NCBI GenBank assembly: GCA_963693285.1
Contig: OY848923.1
Span: forward strand, 1,093,026 to 1,157,025
DNA from: Xestospongia muta
Lineage: Eukaryota > Porifera > Demospongiae > Haplosclerida > Petrosiidae
Reading direction: 5' to 3'
DNA: 64,000 nucleotides
Below the pieces are notes generated by a model, which ran no database searches, had not been told where the DNA came from, and was given only the letters and a program-made list of their open reading frames with translations. Positions 36,655-49,177 of the stretch are shown here, piece after piece. The position numbers and the translations under genes are program-made. Position 1 is the stretch's first letter. Every line of letters begins with the position of its first letter.

Positions 36655-39275
36655 ATGACGGCTTCTATAAAAGCAAGCATCGATATAACTGCTAGTAGTA
36701 CAACTACTGCCGACGTTATTGCAGAGGAGAAGGTTATGGAACCATTTTGGTTTGTAAATCAAGCTATTATCCTAATATCCAGCTTCGTACTTGTCTACTA
36801 CTGTGTGTATATGAGTGTCCATCTATTAGCTATTAGCTATGGGTGAGTTTTAAGTCTAAACGTGTCCTGGTTTCATTATAATATGTATATATCGTATACT
36901 AAATGTATTTAATAAGACCTATTCTATTGCATTGGTTTAGATTTCTAAAACTTCATTCCTGGAAGCCTCAATCTCAAACCAAGTTGGAAAATTGGCCTGG
37001 GGTTTCGTTAATAAAGGTATGCAACTATCCTCTTTTTTTGATATCTTATCTTATTGATATTAATCAAGAATATTATAAATGTTTTTCTTTAATTTAGCCA
37101 ATCATCGGTAACGACTCAAACCTCAAGGAAAATTTGGAGAGTTATTTCAAAATTAATTATCCTGAGGTTATTTTACATTTAGTTAATAATAATGCATTTA
37201 TGACAAGTATATTCTGCTTGTAAAACCCCCAAGCTACTTTCTCACTGTATATTTTCTTAAAGAAAATATATTTAGAGAAGATATACTGAAGCAATTAGTT
37301 TAACTACTTTATAAATCTAGTATTATGTCAAGTTCTTAATTAACCATTAATTCTCTGATCTTTCAATTATTTGACTACAGTATGAAATATTGATATGTAT
37401 AGCTGAAGATGAGTCAAGTCAACCACCTAGTTTACCAATTATTGAGGAACTAAGGGTTCTTTATCCTCATGTCTACGTCAAGGTGTTCATGGGTGAGAAT
37501 GGAATTATGAAATTGAAATATTGAAAACTATATCAATATGTTATGTCATATCATATCAAATTTAGTTCCATTAACTTCATCGATTTTTATTACTCCATTA
37601 GGTGCTAATTCTATAGGAGTTAATCCTAAGATCAATAATATATTCAATGCATATCACTCTGCAAAATACGATCTACTATGGATCTCTGATTCTAACATAC
37701 TAAGTAAGTACGGTTATTGGTAAGGTTTGTGTCAATACATTCATGATCTCTGATACTTTGAACCTGTGCAAATTTTATCATATCACATATTCTAATACAT
37801 AATAAATATATTAAGATCACCCCATCATCCATTAATGAGTGACCTTAAGAACTAACTATATGTTTCCATGGTAACCTGGAAATCCCTTACATGTTATATT
37901 GCATTTTTGTGTAGACCAAATAAAACCCATTTAGTTGTATTGTAATTAATTTAAAATGGTTGTGTCCAATAATCATGTTATAGCTGTGCTCTGTTTACTA
38001 CTAGTATCTACTAATGTCTACTAGTATTTACTAGTATTTACTAGTATCTACTAATATCCTTCTTATTCCTTAATAGCTCAACCTGATAATCTAACAGAGA
38101 TGGTGTGTAAAGCTAAACATCCTAGAGTTGCATTAGTACATCAGGTGAGAAAGAGGAGTTAGTGATGGCTTTATATATTGTTTTATTTGTAGCTTCCCTA
38201 TGTTGCTTCTGTTCATAGTTTTGCTGGTTATTTAGATAAGGTAATATAAATATTGGTATTTATTCTTTTTATCTGTCTATCTTTCATCTATTGATTTTTC
38301 TCTTCTTGCTTTCTGTTCTCAGGTCTATTTTGGCACACAGCATTCCCGGGTATATTTATGGGCTAATCTGATTGGTCGGAATTGTGCTACTGGAATGTCA
38401 TGGTTAATAAAGAAATCTGCTGTTGATAACGAAGGAGGTTTAGAAGTATTCACTGAATATTTAGCAGAAGATTTCTTTATTGGTAAAGCACTTTGGACCA
38501 GGTATGTTGTTTTTGCCTATGATGTTTGTGTATTTATATATAGAAAAACAGAGGATGGAAATTTGCACTAAGTTCTATACCAGTTCTTCAAAATCCTGGT
38601 TCCCATTCTATATCAGGATTTCAAACTCGTGTTATCAGGTTTTAAAAGCTATTTCATTTATGTGTCTATCTGTCCATTTACCAATCTTCCATCCATACAT
38701 GTCATTCATTTATCCATTACTCATCCATTCATCCATTTCTTCTCTTCAAAGATGGGGTCGTCTCAGAGCTTCTATGATGCCACTTCCTGTTTTATTTGAG
38801 CCATTTACAGAGTGTTTATTATTAGGTGTAGTAGGTAGTCTATCAGTCCACTATATCATGGGATGGAATAGATTATTATTCTTATTTTGTCATTGTGTCA
38901 TCTGGTTTATATGCGATCTAATACTATTACATTTAGTAGAGGTATGTTGTGTTGTACAGTAAATTAATGTGAATTGTTGTCTTTTTTAATCTGTGATTAA
39001 TGTCATTATCAAATATTGTCCCCATATTTCTCTGATGTCTAAGTAGGAAAGTGAAGGGACAATATGACTATAGAACATTGACACACTTTTATTATTTCTT
39101 GTTGATTTTTTAGAATGGTCAAAGTATTCCGCTATGGAAACTATTACTGGTGTGGTTATTTCGTGAGATATGGACCTTCCCACTCTATGTAGCTAGTACT
39201 TGGAGTAGAGAGATTACTTGGAGAGGAGTTCGATATAGATTAAAGCTAGGAGGACAAGCAACTAAAATAGATTAA
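36655..39275 (+). CDS. UGCG: Ceramide glucosyltransferase, copy B
   Basis: Second tandem GT21 ceramide glucosyltransferase. Exons 36655-36842, 36941-37016, 37098-37166, 37381-37492, 37602-37703, 38077-38144, 38193-38240, 38323-38501, 38552-38638, 38752-38941 and 39114-39275 join to 426 aa with every phase matching. Motifs: an N-terminal extension MTASIKASIDITASS before the membrane anchor; ICIAEDESSQ; VNPKINNIF; LLWISDSNIL; ATGMSWLIKK; YLAEDFF; FQTRVIRW; and C-terminal TWRGVRYRLKLGGQA. TATTTGTAG just before the ATG could be the acceptor of a 5'UTR intron. All catalytic motifs are intact. Two paralogues might differ in ceramide preference or expression, but the sequence does not show which. 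Confidence 0.93.
37985..38058 (+). repeat. Short minisatellite in a UGCG copy B intron
   Basis: About seven imperfect 10-12-bp repeats of TACTAGTATTTAC / TACTAGTATCTAC just upstream of exon 6. No coding content. Confidence 0.7.
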
Positions 39276-39502
39276 GTTTTTAAAATTATATTTCCACGTC
39301 ATAACATGTATTATCTTTTTTGTACAATATTTCTGCAAACAGAGCTATTAAGATGTTATCAATTGCAACTAGAACAAGTGTACACTATGAAAATGGCGTA
39401 AAAATAGTTGTGGATTTAGGGACAGACTCTTAAAATTTTGATTGATAAATTCTCTGTAATCATTATTATATAGTGGGTGGTCCACATACACCCCTTTGCA
39501 AA

Positions 39503-42500
39503 ATGGCCGAAAGACTTCAGGATCAACTTCAAACTTTGTCACTGGATAATGTAGAGGAGTCTGGTAAAGAATTGGGTCGTGGAGCTTATGGTGTGGTACA
39601 TGAGGTTAGAGTGAATGGACTGGTTTGTGCTGGAAAGACTCTACATGAAGTTATTGTACAGGTACATATACTAGCTAATGATGAAATGATCACTACATCT
39701 TGTTATCTCTTTGTAGAATGAAACATTAGTCAAGTTTGCTGAAGAGTGTCTCTGTCACAGTCAACAACATCACCCAAACATTGTACAGTTAAAAGGTGTC
39801 CATTTCTGCCAGCATTCTCAACTACCTATGTTAGTAATGGAGTATCTTCCTCTGTCATTAACACAGTGTTTAGAAACACATCAAGATCTCCCACTTCAAA
39901 TCAAGTACTCCATTCTTCTTGATGTTGCAAAGGGTCTCAATTATCTTCATTGTAAGACACCTCCCATTGTCCATCGTGATCTCACAGCCAATAACATATT
40001 GCTGACCTCTAACTTTATAGCCAAGATATCTGACCTAGGTGTATCTAGAATGATAGACACCTTTAAACAGGAACGACTTACTACAGCACCAGGTAATGCT
40101 AGTGTGATGCCTCCTGAAGCTCTCAAGGACAATCCAAGTTATGACCACAAACTAGATGTCTTCTCCTATGGTTGTCTCATCCTCCATGTCTTCACACACC
40201 AATGGCCTATACCTACAGCTCAATACATACCTAGTTCTAGTCTTTTTCGAAGGGGAGCTTATGATCTTGTTACAGAATGGAGCAGGAGATCAAATTATAC
40301 CACAGTAATATCTAGTGATAATCCTTTCTTTTCATTTGCCAAGTCTTGTCTAGACAATGATCCTAAGAAGCGACCTACTATGAGTGATGCTATCATATGT
40401 GCTGAACAAGCTGTCTCTAGTCTTCTAACTGAACAAGTAAAAATTTTGAAAAAAGAGAATGACGTTTTAAAAAAAAAAGAGAAAAAAGCAACTGAAATGT
40501 TGGAAAAGAAAAATAAAGAGATTGAAGCTATCTTAGCAGACAACTCAGATCTTAACCAGACAGTGGCTCAGATGGAAACAAAAATGAGTAAGTAATCTCA
40601 AAATGTGTAGTAAGTATTAATATGTTATAGGATTATTTCAAGATGAAAACAGAGCACTTAAGCTAAGTACTGAACTTGATGATCAAGGCCTATTGTCTCA
40701 TTTCAGTGGGAGTGGAGATTGTCCTCCTTGCCAGGCACAAAAGGATATTATTTCTAATCTTATGACACAGCCCTTGATAAAAGGAGATAAATGGTAAAGA
40801 AATATTGTCATGTATCACTTATACATTCTTTTTCATTATTAAAGTTTTTTAGTTGATGAGAAGTGGTACAAACAGTGGACAAGTTATGTTGAATTTCATT
40901 CCAATCAGTCTCTAGACAAGACAGATAGAAATGAAACAGCTGAAGTTATTCATCCAGGTCCTGTGGACAATAAAGCTCTTTTGAAAGGTAAGAAAATGCT
41001 TTATATGGACATGGTATTGTCGCAATTATAGATAAATCTATGGAACTGAGGGACAATCTAAAGGAAGATGTGGACTATATCATATTACGTAAACCAGTGT
41101 GGGATCTATTAGTTAGTTGGTATGGATGGTCAGCAGGATCACTACCAATTTGTAGGTGAGTGTATATAAATAATATAGTCTTCATCATAATCATATTATT
41201 GCAGATATGCTATAGAACTTGAAAATGTGGAAGTTGAAGTTTACTTTATGGAGCTACAGTTGTGTATATACCCACAACATAAAAAGATTAAAAGATTATC
41301 TTTCAGTCGAGCAACTACTATTGGTAAATTAATAATCAGTAAATATACAGTAAATTGATCTGTTAAAATATGATTATTCATATGATACCTTTGAGTTGTA
41401 GTTATGATTCAGGATTAATTTCAACTTGTTAAATTTTGTCATGTAAATTTGGTAAATTAATCAGTAAATATAAAGTAAAGGATCATTATAATTATTATTG
41501 ATACTTTGAAGCTCTAGTTTAGGATTTAGGGGTTAAATTTAACTTGCTAAATTTTGTCAGGTTCGTGAATTTGCTGCCACACCTAAAACCATAACACAAT
41601 GTCACAATAGTCAAATTTTAACCCTGTATAGCTAAACACCATATTAATATTGGGAACACCCCTTATAAATTTGCTAGCATACCTCTAACAGAAATTCAAC
41701 ATTCATCAATGTAAAATTGATAGATTTTAGATTTTCATTTAAAAGGTGTAGGGTTTACCATAAATTGTAACGTTGGCTATTTATACAAAAAAATTCACTG
41801 TCTATTATACTTGATGTATCTCATTTAGGAGTTGTTATACACAAGATGAAAGAGCTTTTTAATATATCTGTAACTGATGAGTGTAGACTGTGGAAGAAAG
41901 AAAAAAATGATAATTTTATGTTACTGAAAAATTTGGACCAAACTTTATTTGCTTGTGAAGTCAGTACAGGGCAGGTAACTTGAAATTACATAACTGGTGT
42001 GGTACTTTTATTTTTGTCTGTTTAGATATTGATGATAGAAACAAAACAGTCTGATGGTAGTTGGCCTTGGAAAATCTACTTGGATTTGAGGTTACCAGAC
42101 TTTATTTTTTTAGGAAAAGAGCAGTCATTTGATGCAACAACTAAGATTAGTAAGGAACATAGATATTGAATGGGAACCATTAATGTTGACAACAACTCCT
42201 GTATAATAGTTAGAGATGTCAAAATTGTACACAAATTTATTAACCCAAAAATTTACAGATCTTAAGCTCTAAGAATGAGGTACCTTTAGCTTTTGTGTGT
42301 TAATAAACTATGTAGATTCCATTGGCTGAGGTGTCTAACTAATTTATTAACTAGTATTATAGTAACATGAACACAGAGACTTTCAGGCAACTTTATCCAG
42401 AAGAGAGTTTTCTCCTCTCATCTGTCTTGTGAAAAAGTTATTACCAATACATAGTATATTGTTTTAGAATTTATCATTTTGTTACAATCATAATATAATA

Positions 42501-43023
42501 GGCAGACATGTTCTAAATGTTGGCAGGCATGTTTTCAGTATATGTAAGTTAAATGAAGCAATTTGATTGGTCAGTTTCAAGTTCATAAATCATAAGAAAA
42601 CTTAAGTCAGAACACATCTGCTAACACTTAGAGACCTACCTGTCTGGGAAACGTTAATATTAGTAAATCCTTTCACATAAATAATTATTTAATCAATTCT
42701 GTAGTATAACTTAATTGATGCGGTATTATAAATTGTGTAGGTCGTGTCATACAGATAATGAAAAAGGAGTTTAATATTTCAGAATCTGACAGTGAGTGTA
42801 GACTATGGTGGAAAAAGGAAGGCTTCAATCGTGGTGGTGAAATTCAAGTTAACGTTGAACATTTAGATAAGACTTTATATGAAGCTGGACTTGCCAGAAT
42901 CACTGGGAAGGTATTGTATTAATGAATGAAACATCTACTTGTAATTTTATTTGTTTTTAGGTTGACAGTCAGCAGCTAACACTACAGGTGAGAAATCCTG
43001 ATGGGAGCTGGCCACAACTTTAA
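39503..43023 (+). CDS. Kinase-coiled coil-DUSP-UBL protein, copy 1 (two UBLs)
   Basis: Exons 39503-39661, 39717-40587, 40631-40793, 40845-40987, 41032-41155, 41205-41323, 41829-41974, 42026-42149, 42741-42910 and 42961-43023 join to 693 aa with all phases matching. Residues 1-270 are a protein kinase: glycine loop LGRGAYGVV, Lys in VCAGKTLHE, catalytic loop HRDLTANNILL, DLG in place of DFG (ISDLGVSR), PPE, and DVFSYG; it is Ser/Thr or TKL-like. A short Lys/Glu coiled coil follows (KKKEKKATEMLEKKNKE). Next is a DUSP domain: CPPCQAQKDIISNLM, KGDKCFLVDEKWYKQW, PGPVDNKALLK and DYIILRKPVWDLLVSWYGW. Then a UBL (VYFMELQLCIYP, FNISVTDECRLW, QSDGSWPW) and a second UBL ending VRNPDGSWPQL. DUSP-UBL is the adaptor module of USP4/11/15; no Cys-protease domain is present. 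Confidence 0.85.
41324..41828 (+). other. Kinase copy 1 intron with an internal duplication
   Basis: The segment from GGTAAATTAATAATCAGTAA to AAATTTTGTCATG (about 125 bp from 41323) is repeated in diverged form from about 41449. The equivalent intron of kinase copy 2 (47326-47706) has it once. No coding signal. Confidence 0.6.
42150..42740 (+). other. Long intron between UBL1 and UBL2 of kinase copy 1
   Basis: 591-nt GT-AG intron (GTAAGG...GTGTAG). It has a paralogous counterpart in copy 2 (about 48029-48904). I see no exon or element in it. Confidence 0.6.
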
Positions 43024-44024
43024 TGTGACTAGACTATCTTGTGTGTATATTTTCTATACTTTTCCATCTGTTCTGTATAGATAATTTGCTATATTGTGCT
43101 ATAAGGTATATGTCATGTCATACACATGTGTTAATTTTATTTTGAATATAATATAATGTAAGATTCATAACATTGGTTTTATTGTAATCTATAACTCAAG
43201 CTACCAACTACTAATTTTTAAGGTTGTCTTTCACTGATTTGCTTAATGCTATTATTGTAAAAGTGTAAATTAGAAGAAGAAAAAATATGGCACAAGAAAT
43301 GGCTTTTATATTGACAAAGAATGTAAGTAAGTAATCACATGTAGATTGACATATAAAGGGAACAAGCTCTTGCTAATACATGTAGTCATATACTAACTAA
43401 GAAAGAAGCAGCAATAAAAATTGTAATGGACTGGAAGAACAAAGCCATTGCTAATTAAATGGAAGAAGAGATAATGAGAGACTGGCTGAAGATTTACAGG
43501 AGAGAATAGTCATGTTCAAATAAAGTTGTTAGTATTAAAATTTGAAAGTATTTTTTATTGTTTGCATATTATTATTATGAAATCATAATTATATATTTTA
43601 TTATTATTATATGTCAGTGGTTGTCAAATTAAATTAAATTTCACATGACATCACAATTGTCAGACTACTTCAGCAATACACACAATACATGTGCTTGCAT
43701 ATCCTTTTAATGCTTCATTGATTAGGGGCACAAGTAAATAAAATTTTCTACAAAAATTCATTAAATATAAGGATGGAGGAAAACATCTCAAATGAGCCTA
43801 ACATAGGAATGGGATTGTGGACATTTCTACATAATAGCCACAATATCAAGGGCATGATAAATATTTATTATAAAATAACACTTAATTAAAAAAAAATCCA
43901 AAAATATTACATACTTGTTTTAGAGGCACTGCAAACCACTCTCCCATGGGAGAGGCTGGCACATGAAAAGCAACTATCTATTACTCAGCAATCTAGATCT
44001 GGCTTTATTTAATGTTAAAATCTA
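43024..44024. other. 3' flank of kinase copy 1, shared with copy 2
   Basis: 43024-43625 is closely matched by 49178-49800 downstream of copy 2, including a short reading MAQEMAFILTKN / MAQEIAFILAKN before GTAAGTAAG and a common CAAATAAAG near 43518 and 49668 that could be a poly(A) signal. 43855-43960 is also matched by 50530-50620 upstream of copy 3. These matches show that duplication units extend beyond the coding exons. Confidence 0.6.
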
Positions 44025-44234
44025 TGGGGCACCGTTTGCGTCAAAACTGGAAAATTATCGTGATATATGATAAATCATGCATTATTTAGTATTCATGTAT
44101 TATTTAGTAAATTAAGCATTATTTAGTAAATCATACATTAATTAACAAATCATAAATTATTTAGTAAATCACAAACAAATTACTTATTTAATATATCATG
44201 ATAATTTTCCAATTTTGACACAAGCAGCACCCCA
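44025..44234. repeat. TA-flanked MITE with ~46-bp inverted repeats
   Basis: The left end TGGGGCACCGTTTGCGTCAA continues AACTGGAAAATTATC. The reverse complement of the right end is TGGGGTGCTGCTTGTGTCAA followed by AATTGGAAAATTATC. The core is AT-rich with repeated TTATTTAGTAAATCA. The element is bounded by TA on each side, as for Tc1/mariner-derived MITEs. About 210 bp. Confidence 0.75.
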
Positions 44235-44622
44235 TACAGAAAAGCTTATTAATGACACATTCGAACTTCTGTCTTTTAGTGTTCTTACTAATTTTTGATA
44301 ATTACTTGAACAAATATTCTTTCTTTCTCATTACAACAGGAACTGTAAAGTAATAATACATTTATTAATGTTTCCTCAATATTATAATTCTTTTTGTTTG
44401 ACAAACATACTAAATTGTTTATCAATATTAATTTTTTTGTTAAATAATTTCTTGCATGTTAAGGAAATATTGGTCACTCTTAATAAACAGTAAGAGTTGT
44501 ATTGATCACTACACTACAATCTATAAGAACTTTTGACATCATAGTTGATGGAGGATTCCTAGAGTATACTATTTTCCAAGAAATCTGTGGAAATTAAATG
44601 CATGTGCAAACAGTAGGCTATA

Positions 44623-45225
44623 GTACATATGTGTTCAGTTGTATTGATCACTATAGTACATGTGTGTTCAGTTGTGTTGATCGCTATAGTACATGTGTGT
44701 TCAGTTGTGTTGATCGCTATAGTACATGTGTGTTCAGTTGTGTTGATCGCTATAGTACATGTGTGTTCAGTTGTGTTGATCGCTATAGTACATGTGTGTT
44801 CAGTTGTGTTGATCGCTATAGTACATGTGTGTTCAGTTGTGTTGATCGCTATAGTACATGTGTGTTCAGTTGTGTTGATCGCTATAGTACATGTGTGTTC
44901 AGTTGTGTTGATCGCTATAGTACATGTGTGTTCAGTTGTGTTGATCGCTATAGTACATGTGTGTTCAGTTGTGTTGATCGCTATAGTACATGTGTGTTCA
45001 GTTGTGTTGATCGCTATAGTACATGTGTGTTCAATTGTGTTGATCACTATACTACATGTGTGTTCAATTGTGTTGATCACTATACTACATGTGTGTTCAG
45101 TTGTGTTGATCACTACAGTACATGTGTGTTCAGTTGTGTTGATCGCTATAGTACATGTGTGTTCAGTTGTGTTGATCCCTACAGTACGTGTGTTCAGTTG
45201 TGTTGATCACTATACTACATACATA
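44623..45225. repeat. 33-bp minisatellite, about 18 copies
   Basis: The unit is GTACATGTGTGTTCAGTTGT followed by GTTGATCGCTATA (33 bp). Copies in the middle are identical; those at both ends carry substitutions (GATCACTATA, CAATTG) and one near 45180 is short. Because 33 is a multiple of three, several frames stay open over its full length on both strands. It lies about 180 bp upstream of kinase copy 2; the corresponding place upstream of kinase copy 4 (near 56098-56125) has about one unit. Confidence 0.95.
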
Positions 45226-45404
45226 GGTTGCAGTAAATTAGTATATATACAGTGTACAAGCATTTGTTCAGAAAGTAGCTACACACCTAGCTAGCATGCA
45301 CAGTTGATCATGCAACATTACTGAAGAAGACTATTAATGATTGTAAAAGGTGTGGCACATATGCAAACAGGGTGGGGCTTATTAGTATTTTATTGGGCGT
45401 TGCA

Positions 45405-48400
45405 ATGGCTCAACAGGGCTCTCTTCAAAAGAGACTTCAGTCATTGTCGTTGGATGATGTAAAGGAGATTGGAAAGGAATTAGGTCGTGGAGCTTATGGT
45501 GTGGTATACGAAGTTAGAGTGAGTGGACTGGTTTGTGCTGGAAAGACTCTACATGAAGCTATTGTACAGGTACATATACTAGCTAATGATGAAATGATCA
45601 CTATATCTTGTTATCTCTTTATAGAATGAAACATTAGTCAAGTTTGTTGAAGAGTGTCTCTGTCACAGTCAACAACGGCACCCAAATATTGTACAATTAA
45701 TGGGTGTCTATTTTTCTAAACATTCTCGACTACCTATGTTAGTAATGGAGTATCTTCCTCTGTCATTAACACAGTGTTTAGAAACACATCAAGATCTCCC
45801 ACTTCAAATCAAATACTCCGTTCTTCTTGATGTTGCAAAGGGTCTCAATTATCTTCATTGTAAGAGACCATCCATTGTCCATCGTGATCTCACAGCCAAT
45901 AACATATTACTGACCTCTAACTTTATAGCCAAGATATCTGACCTAGGTGTATCTAGAATGGCAGACACTTTCAAGCAACATCATCTTACTAAAGCACCAG
46001 GTAATGCTGTTGTGATGCCTCCTGAAGCTCTTGAGGACAATCCAAGTTATGACAACAAGCTAGATGTCTTCTCCTATGGTTGTCTCACCCTCCATGTCTT
46101 CACACATCAATGGCCAGTACCTACAGCTCAATATAGATGTAAACAAAATGATCCAAATTCTTTTACACTTGTCTCAGAATGGGATAGGAGAGCAAACTAT
46201 ACCACAGCAATATCTAGTGATAATCTTTTCTTTTCATTTGCCAAGTCTTGTCTAGACAATGATCCTAAGAAGCGACCTACTATGAGTGATGCTATCATAT
46301 CTGCTCAACGTGCTGTCTCAACTCTACCTCCATTGAAGAATCAGCTGGAGATGATTAAAGATATCAGCTCACTAACTGAAGAAGTAAATATTTTGAAAGA
46401 AGAGAAGGAATTTTTAAAGAATATAGAAAGAAAGGAGAAAAAAGCAACTGAAATGTTGGAAAAGAAAAACGAAGAACTTCAAGTTATCTTGACAAACAAC
46501 TTATTTCTTAATCAGACAGTGGCTCAGATGGAAAAAGAAATGAGTAAGTAATGTCATAATGTGTGGTAAATATTAATATGTTATAGGATTACTTCAAGAT
46601 GAAAACAGAGTACTTCAGCTAAGTACTAAACTTGATGATCCAGGACTATTGGCTTGTCTCAGGTGGAGTGAAGATTGTCCTTCTTGCCAGATGCAAAAGG
46701 ATATCATTTTTAACCTTATGACACAAACCTTGAAAAAAGGAGATAAATGGTAAAGAAATATTGTCGTGTATCATATATACTTATACATTTTTTTCATTAA
46801 AGTTTTTTAGTTGATGAGAAATGGTTCCAACAATGGAAAAATTATGTTGAATTTCATTCACAGCCACAAAATCTGTCTCCTGATGAAAAGGAAATACTTG
46901 GAGACAATATATTTGATAATGAACCACCCCTTCCTGGTCCTATTGATAACAGAGCACTTATGATGACATTGAAAGGTGGGGGTTGTTGTTGTTATCATTA
47001 ATACTATTGCCTCAAAAAGATAAATCTATGGAACTGAAGGACAATCTAAAGGAAGATGTGGACTATATCATATTACGTAAACCAGTGTGGGATCTCTTAG
47101 TTAGCTGGTATGGATGGTCAGCAGGATCACAACCTATTTGTAGGTGAGTGTATATAAATAAAATAATCTTCATCATAATTATAATACTATTGCAGATATG
47201 CTATAGAACTTGAAAATGTGGAAGTTGAAGTTTACTTTATGGAGCTACAATTGTGTATATATCCACAACATAAAAAGATTAAAAGATTTTCTTTCAGTCG
47301 AACAACTACTATTGGTAAATTAATAATCAGTAAATATACAGTAAATTGATCTGTTAAAATATGATTATTCATATGATACCTTTGAGTTGTAGTTAGGATT
47401 CAGGATTAATTTCAACTTGTTAAATTTTGTCATGTTCATGAATTTGCTATGTAGCACATCTAAATCATAGCACAAAGCCACATTTACAATATAATATATC
47501 TTATTTAGCTAAACACCATATTAATATTGGGAACACTCCTTATAAATTTGCTAGCATACCTCTAACAGAAATTCAACATTCATCAATGTAAAATTGATAG
47601 ATTTTAGATTTTCATTTAAAAGGTGTAGGGTTTACCATAAATTGTAACGTTGGCTATTTATACAAAAACATTCACTGTCTATTATACTTGGACGTATCTC
47701 ATTTAGGAGTTGTTATACACAAGATGAATGAGCTTTTTAATATATCTGTAAATGATGAGTGTAGACTGTGGAAGAAAGAAAAAGATGATAGTTTTATGTT
47801 ACTGAAAAAGTTGGACCAAACTTTGTTTGATTGTGAAGTCAGTAAAGGACAGGTAACTTTACATTTACATAACTGGTGTGGTACTTTTATTCTTATCTGT
47901 TTAGATATTGATGATAGAAACAAAACAGTCTGATGGTAGTTGGCCTTGGAAGATCACTTACTTTTTATCATTACGAGGACATAATTTGTCAGGAAAACAT
48001 TGGGTATTTGATGCAACAGCTGAGATCAGTAAGGAAGACAGATATTGAATGATAACCATTAATGTTGACAACAACTCCTATATAATAGTTAGAGATGCCA
48101 AAACTGTACACAATTTATTTAACCTAAGGAAGTCTTATACAGATATTGAGCTCTAAGCATGAGGTATTTTGGCTTTTGTGTGTTAATAACTTTGTAGATC
48201 CTATTGGCTGATGTGTCTAACTTAGAGTATTATAGTAACATAACGACACTTGTTGTTTAAGAACTCAAATGTTCAGTGAGTGTTCTATCATGAAACAGAG
48301 GCTACAGAATGTCAACTGCAATCTAGTTTTAAATCTTGAAGTGTGATCCTCCCAGAAACAAAGAGACTTACAGGCAGCAACATTTTGAGTTAAAAAGCCA

Positions 48401-49177
48401 GATACAGTAACATCACATCCTGAAGAGAAAGAGCATTGAGTGTTCCAGCATTAAAGAGAGGCTGCAAATTAAAGTGCAATTACAACTGAAAAAATTGTAG
48501 TGTAGAGACTTTCATGCAACTTTATTTGGAAGAGAGTGTTCTCCTTTCGTCTGTCTTTGTGAAAGAAGTCATCACCAATTAATACACAGCAGCATATTGT
48601 GTTAGAATTATTGTTATCATTTTGTTATGATTATAATATAATAAATGAACACATTCTAAGTGTTGCCAGACATGTTTTAAGTATATGTAAGTTAAATGAA
48701 GCAATCTGATTGGTCAGTTTCAAGTTCATAAATCACATAGAAATCATCTGCCAATACTTAGAACATATCCGCTAATGCTTAGACACTTGTCTGGGAAATG
48801 TTAATATTAATAAATTAAATAATTATTTTCACAACAAAATGATAATCAATTCTATAGTATAACTTTAATTGATTTTAATTGATGTAATATTATAAATTCT
48901 GTAGGTCATGTCATACAAGTAATGAAAAGGGAGTATAATATTTCAGAGTCTATTAGTGAGTATAGACTATGGTGGAAAAAAGAAGGCTTCAATCTTGATG
49001 ATAGTATTCTTGTTCATCGTTTAGATGGGACTTTATGTGAAGCTGGACTTGCTAGACTCAGTGGGACGGTATTATATGAATGAATGAAATATCTACTTGT
49101 ACTTTTTATTTTATTTGTAGGTATTACCTCAAACTCTGACACTACATGTGAGAAATCCTGATGGGAGCTGGCCATAA
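45405..49177 (+). CDS. Kinase-coiled coil-DUSP-UBL protein, copy 2 (two UBLs)
   Basis: Closest paralogue of copy 1, with the same exon order; about 730 aa. Exon 1 begins at ATG 45405 (MAQQGSLQKRLQSLSLDDVK). The second exon 45625-46543 carries most of the kinase: LPMLVMEYLPLSLTQCLE, HRDLTANNILL, ISDLGVSRMADTF, MPPEALEDN and DVFSYGC. The Lys and the HRD Asp are intact, so it is probably active. The coiled coil is longer than in copy 1 (EEVNILKEEKEFLKNIE). DUSP: CPSCQMQKDIIFNLM, FLVDEKWFQQW, PGPIDNRAL, DYIILRKPVWDLLVSWYGW. UBL1: VYFMELQLCIYP, FNISVNDECRLW, QSDGSWPW. UBL2: NISESISEYRLWWKKEG, then VRNPDGSWP and TAA at 49175. It sits 2.4 kb downstream of copy 1 on the same strand, behind the 33-bp minisatellite. 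Confidence 0.85.

Noticed and set aside
43288..43500. A small gene starting MAQEMAFILTKN after kinase copy 1 (and its match at 49448)
   Set aside because: The two copies differ by non-synonymous changes in 12 codons, no consistent second exon stays open in both, and it lies within a segmental duplication.
44559..45294. Three long repetitive readings (STCVFSCVDRY and similar) as repeat proteins
   Set aside because: The 33-bp unit is divisible by three, so open frames on both strands are automatic. There is no start, splice or conserved context; it is treated as a minisatellite.
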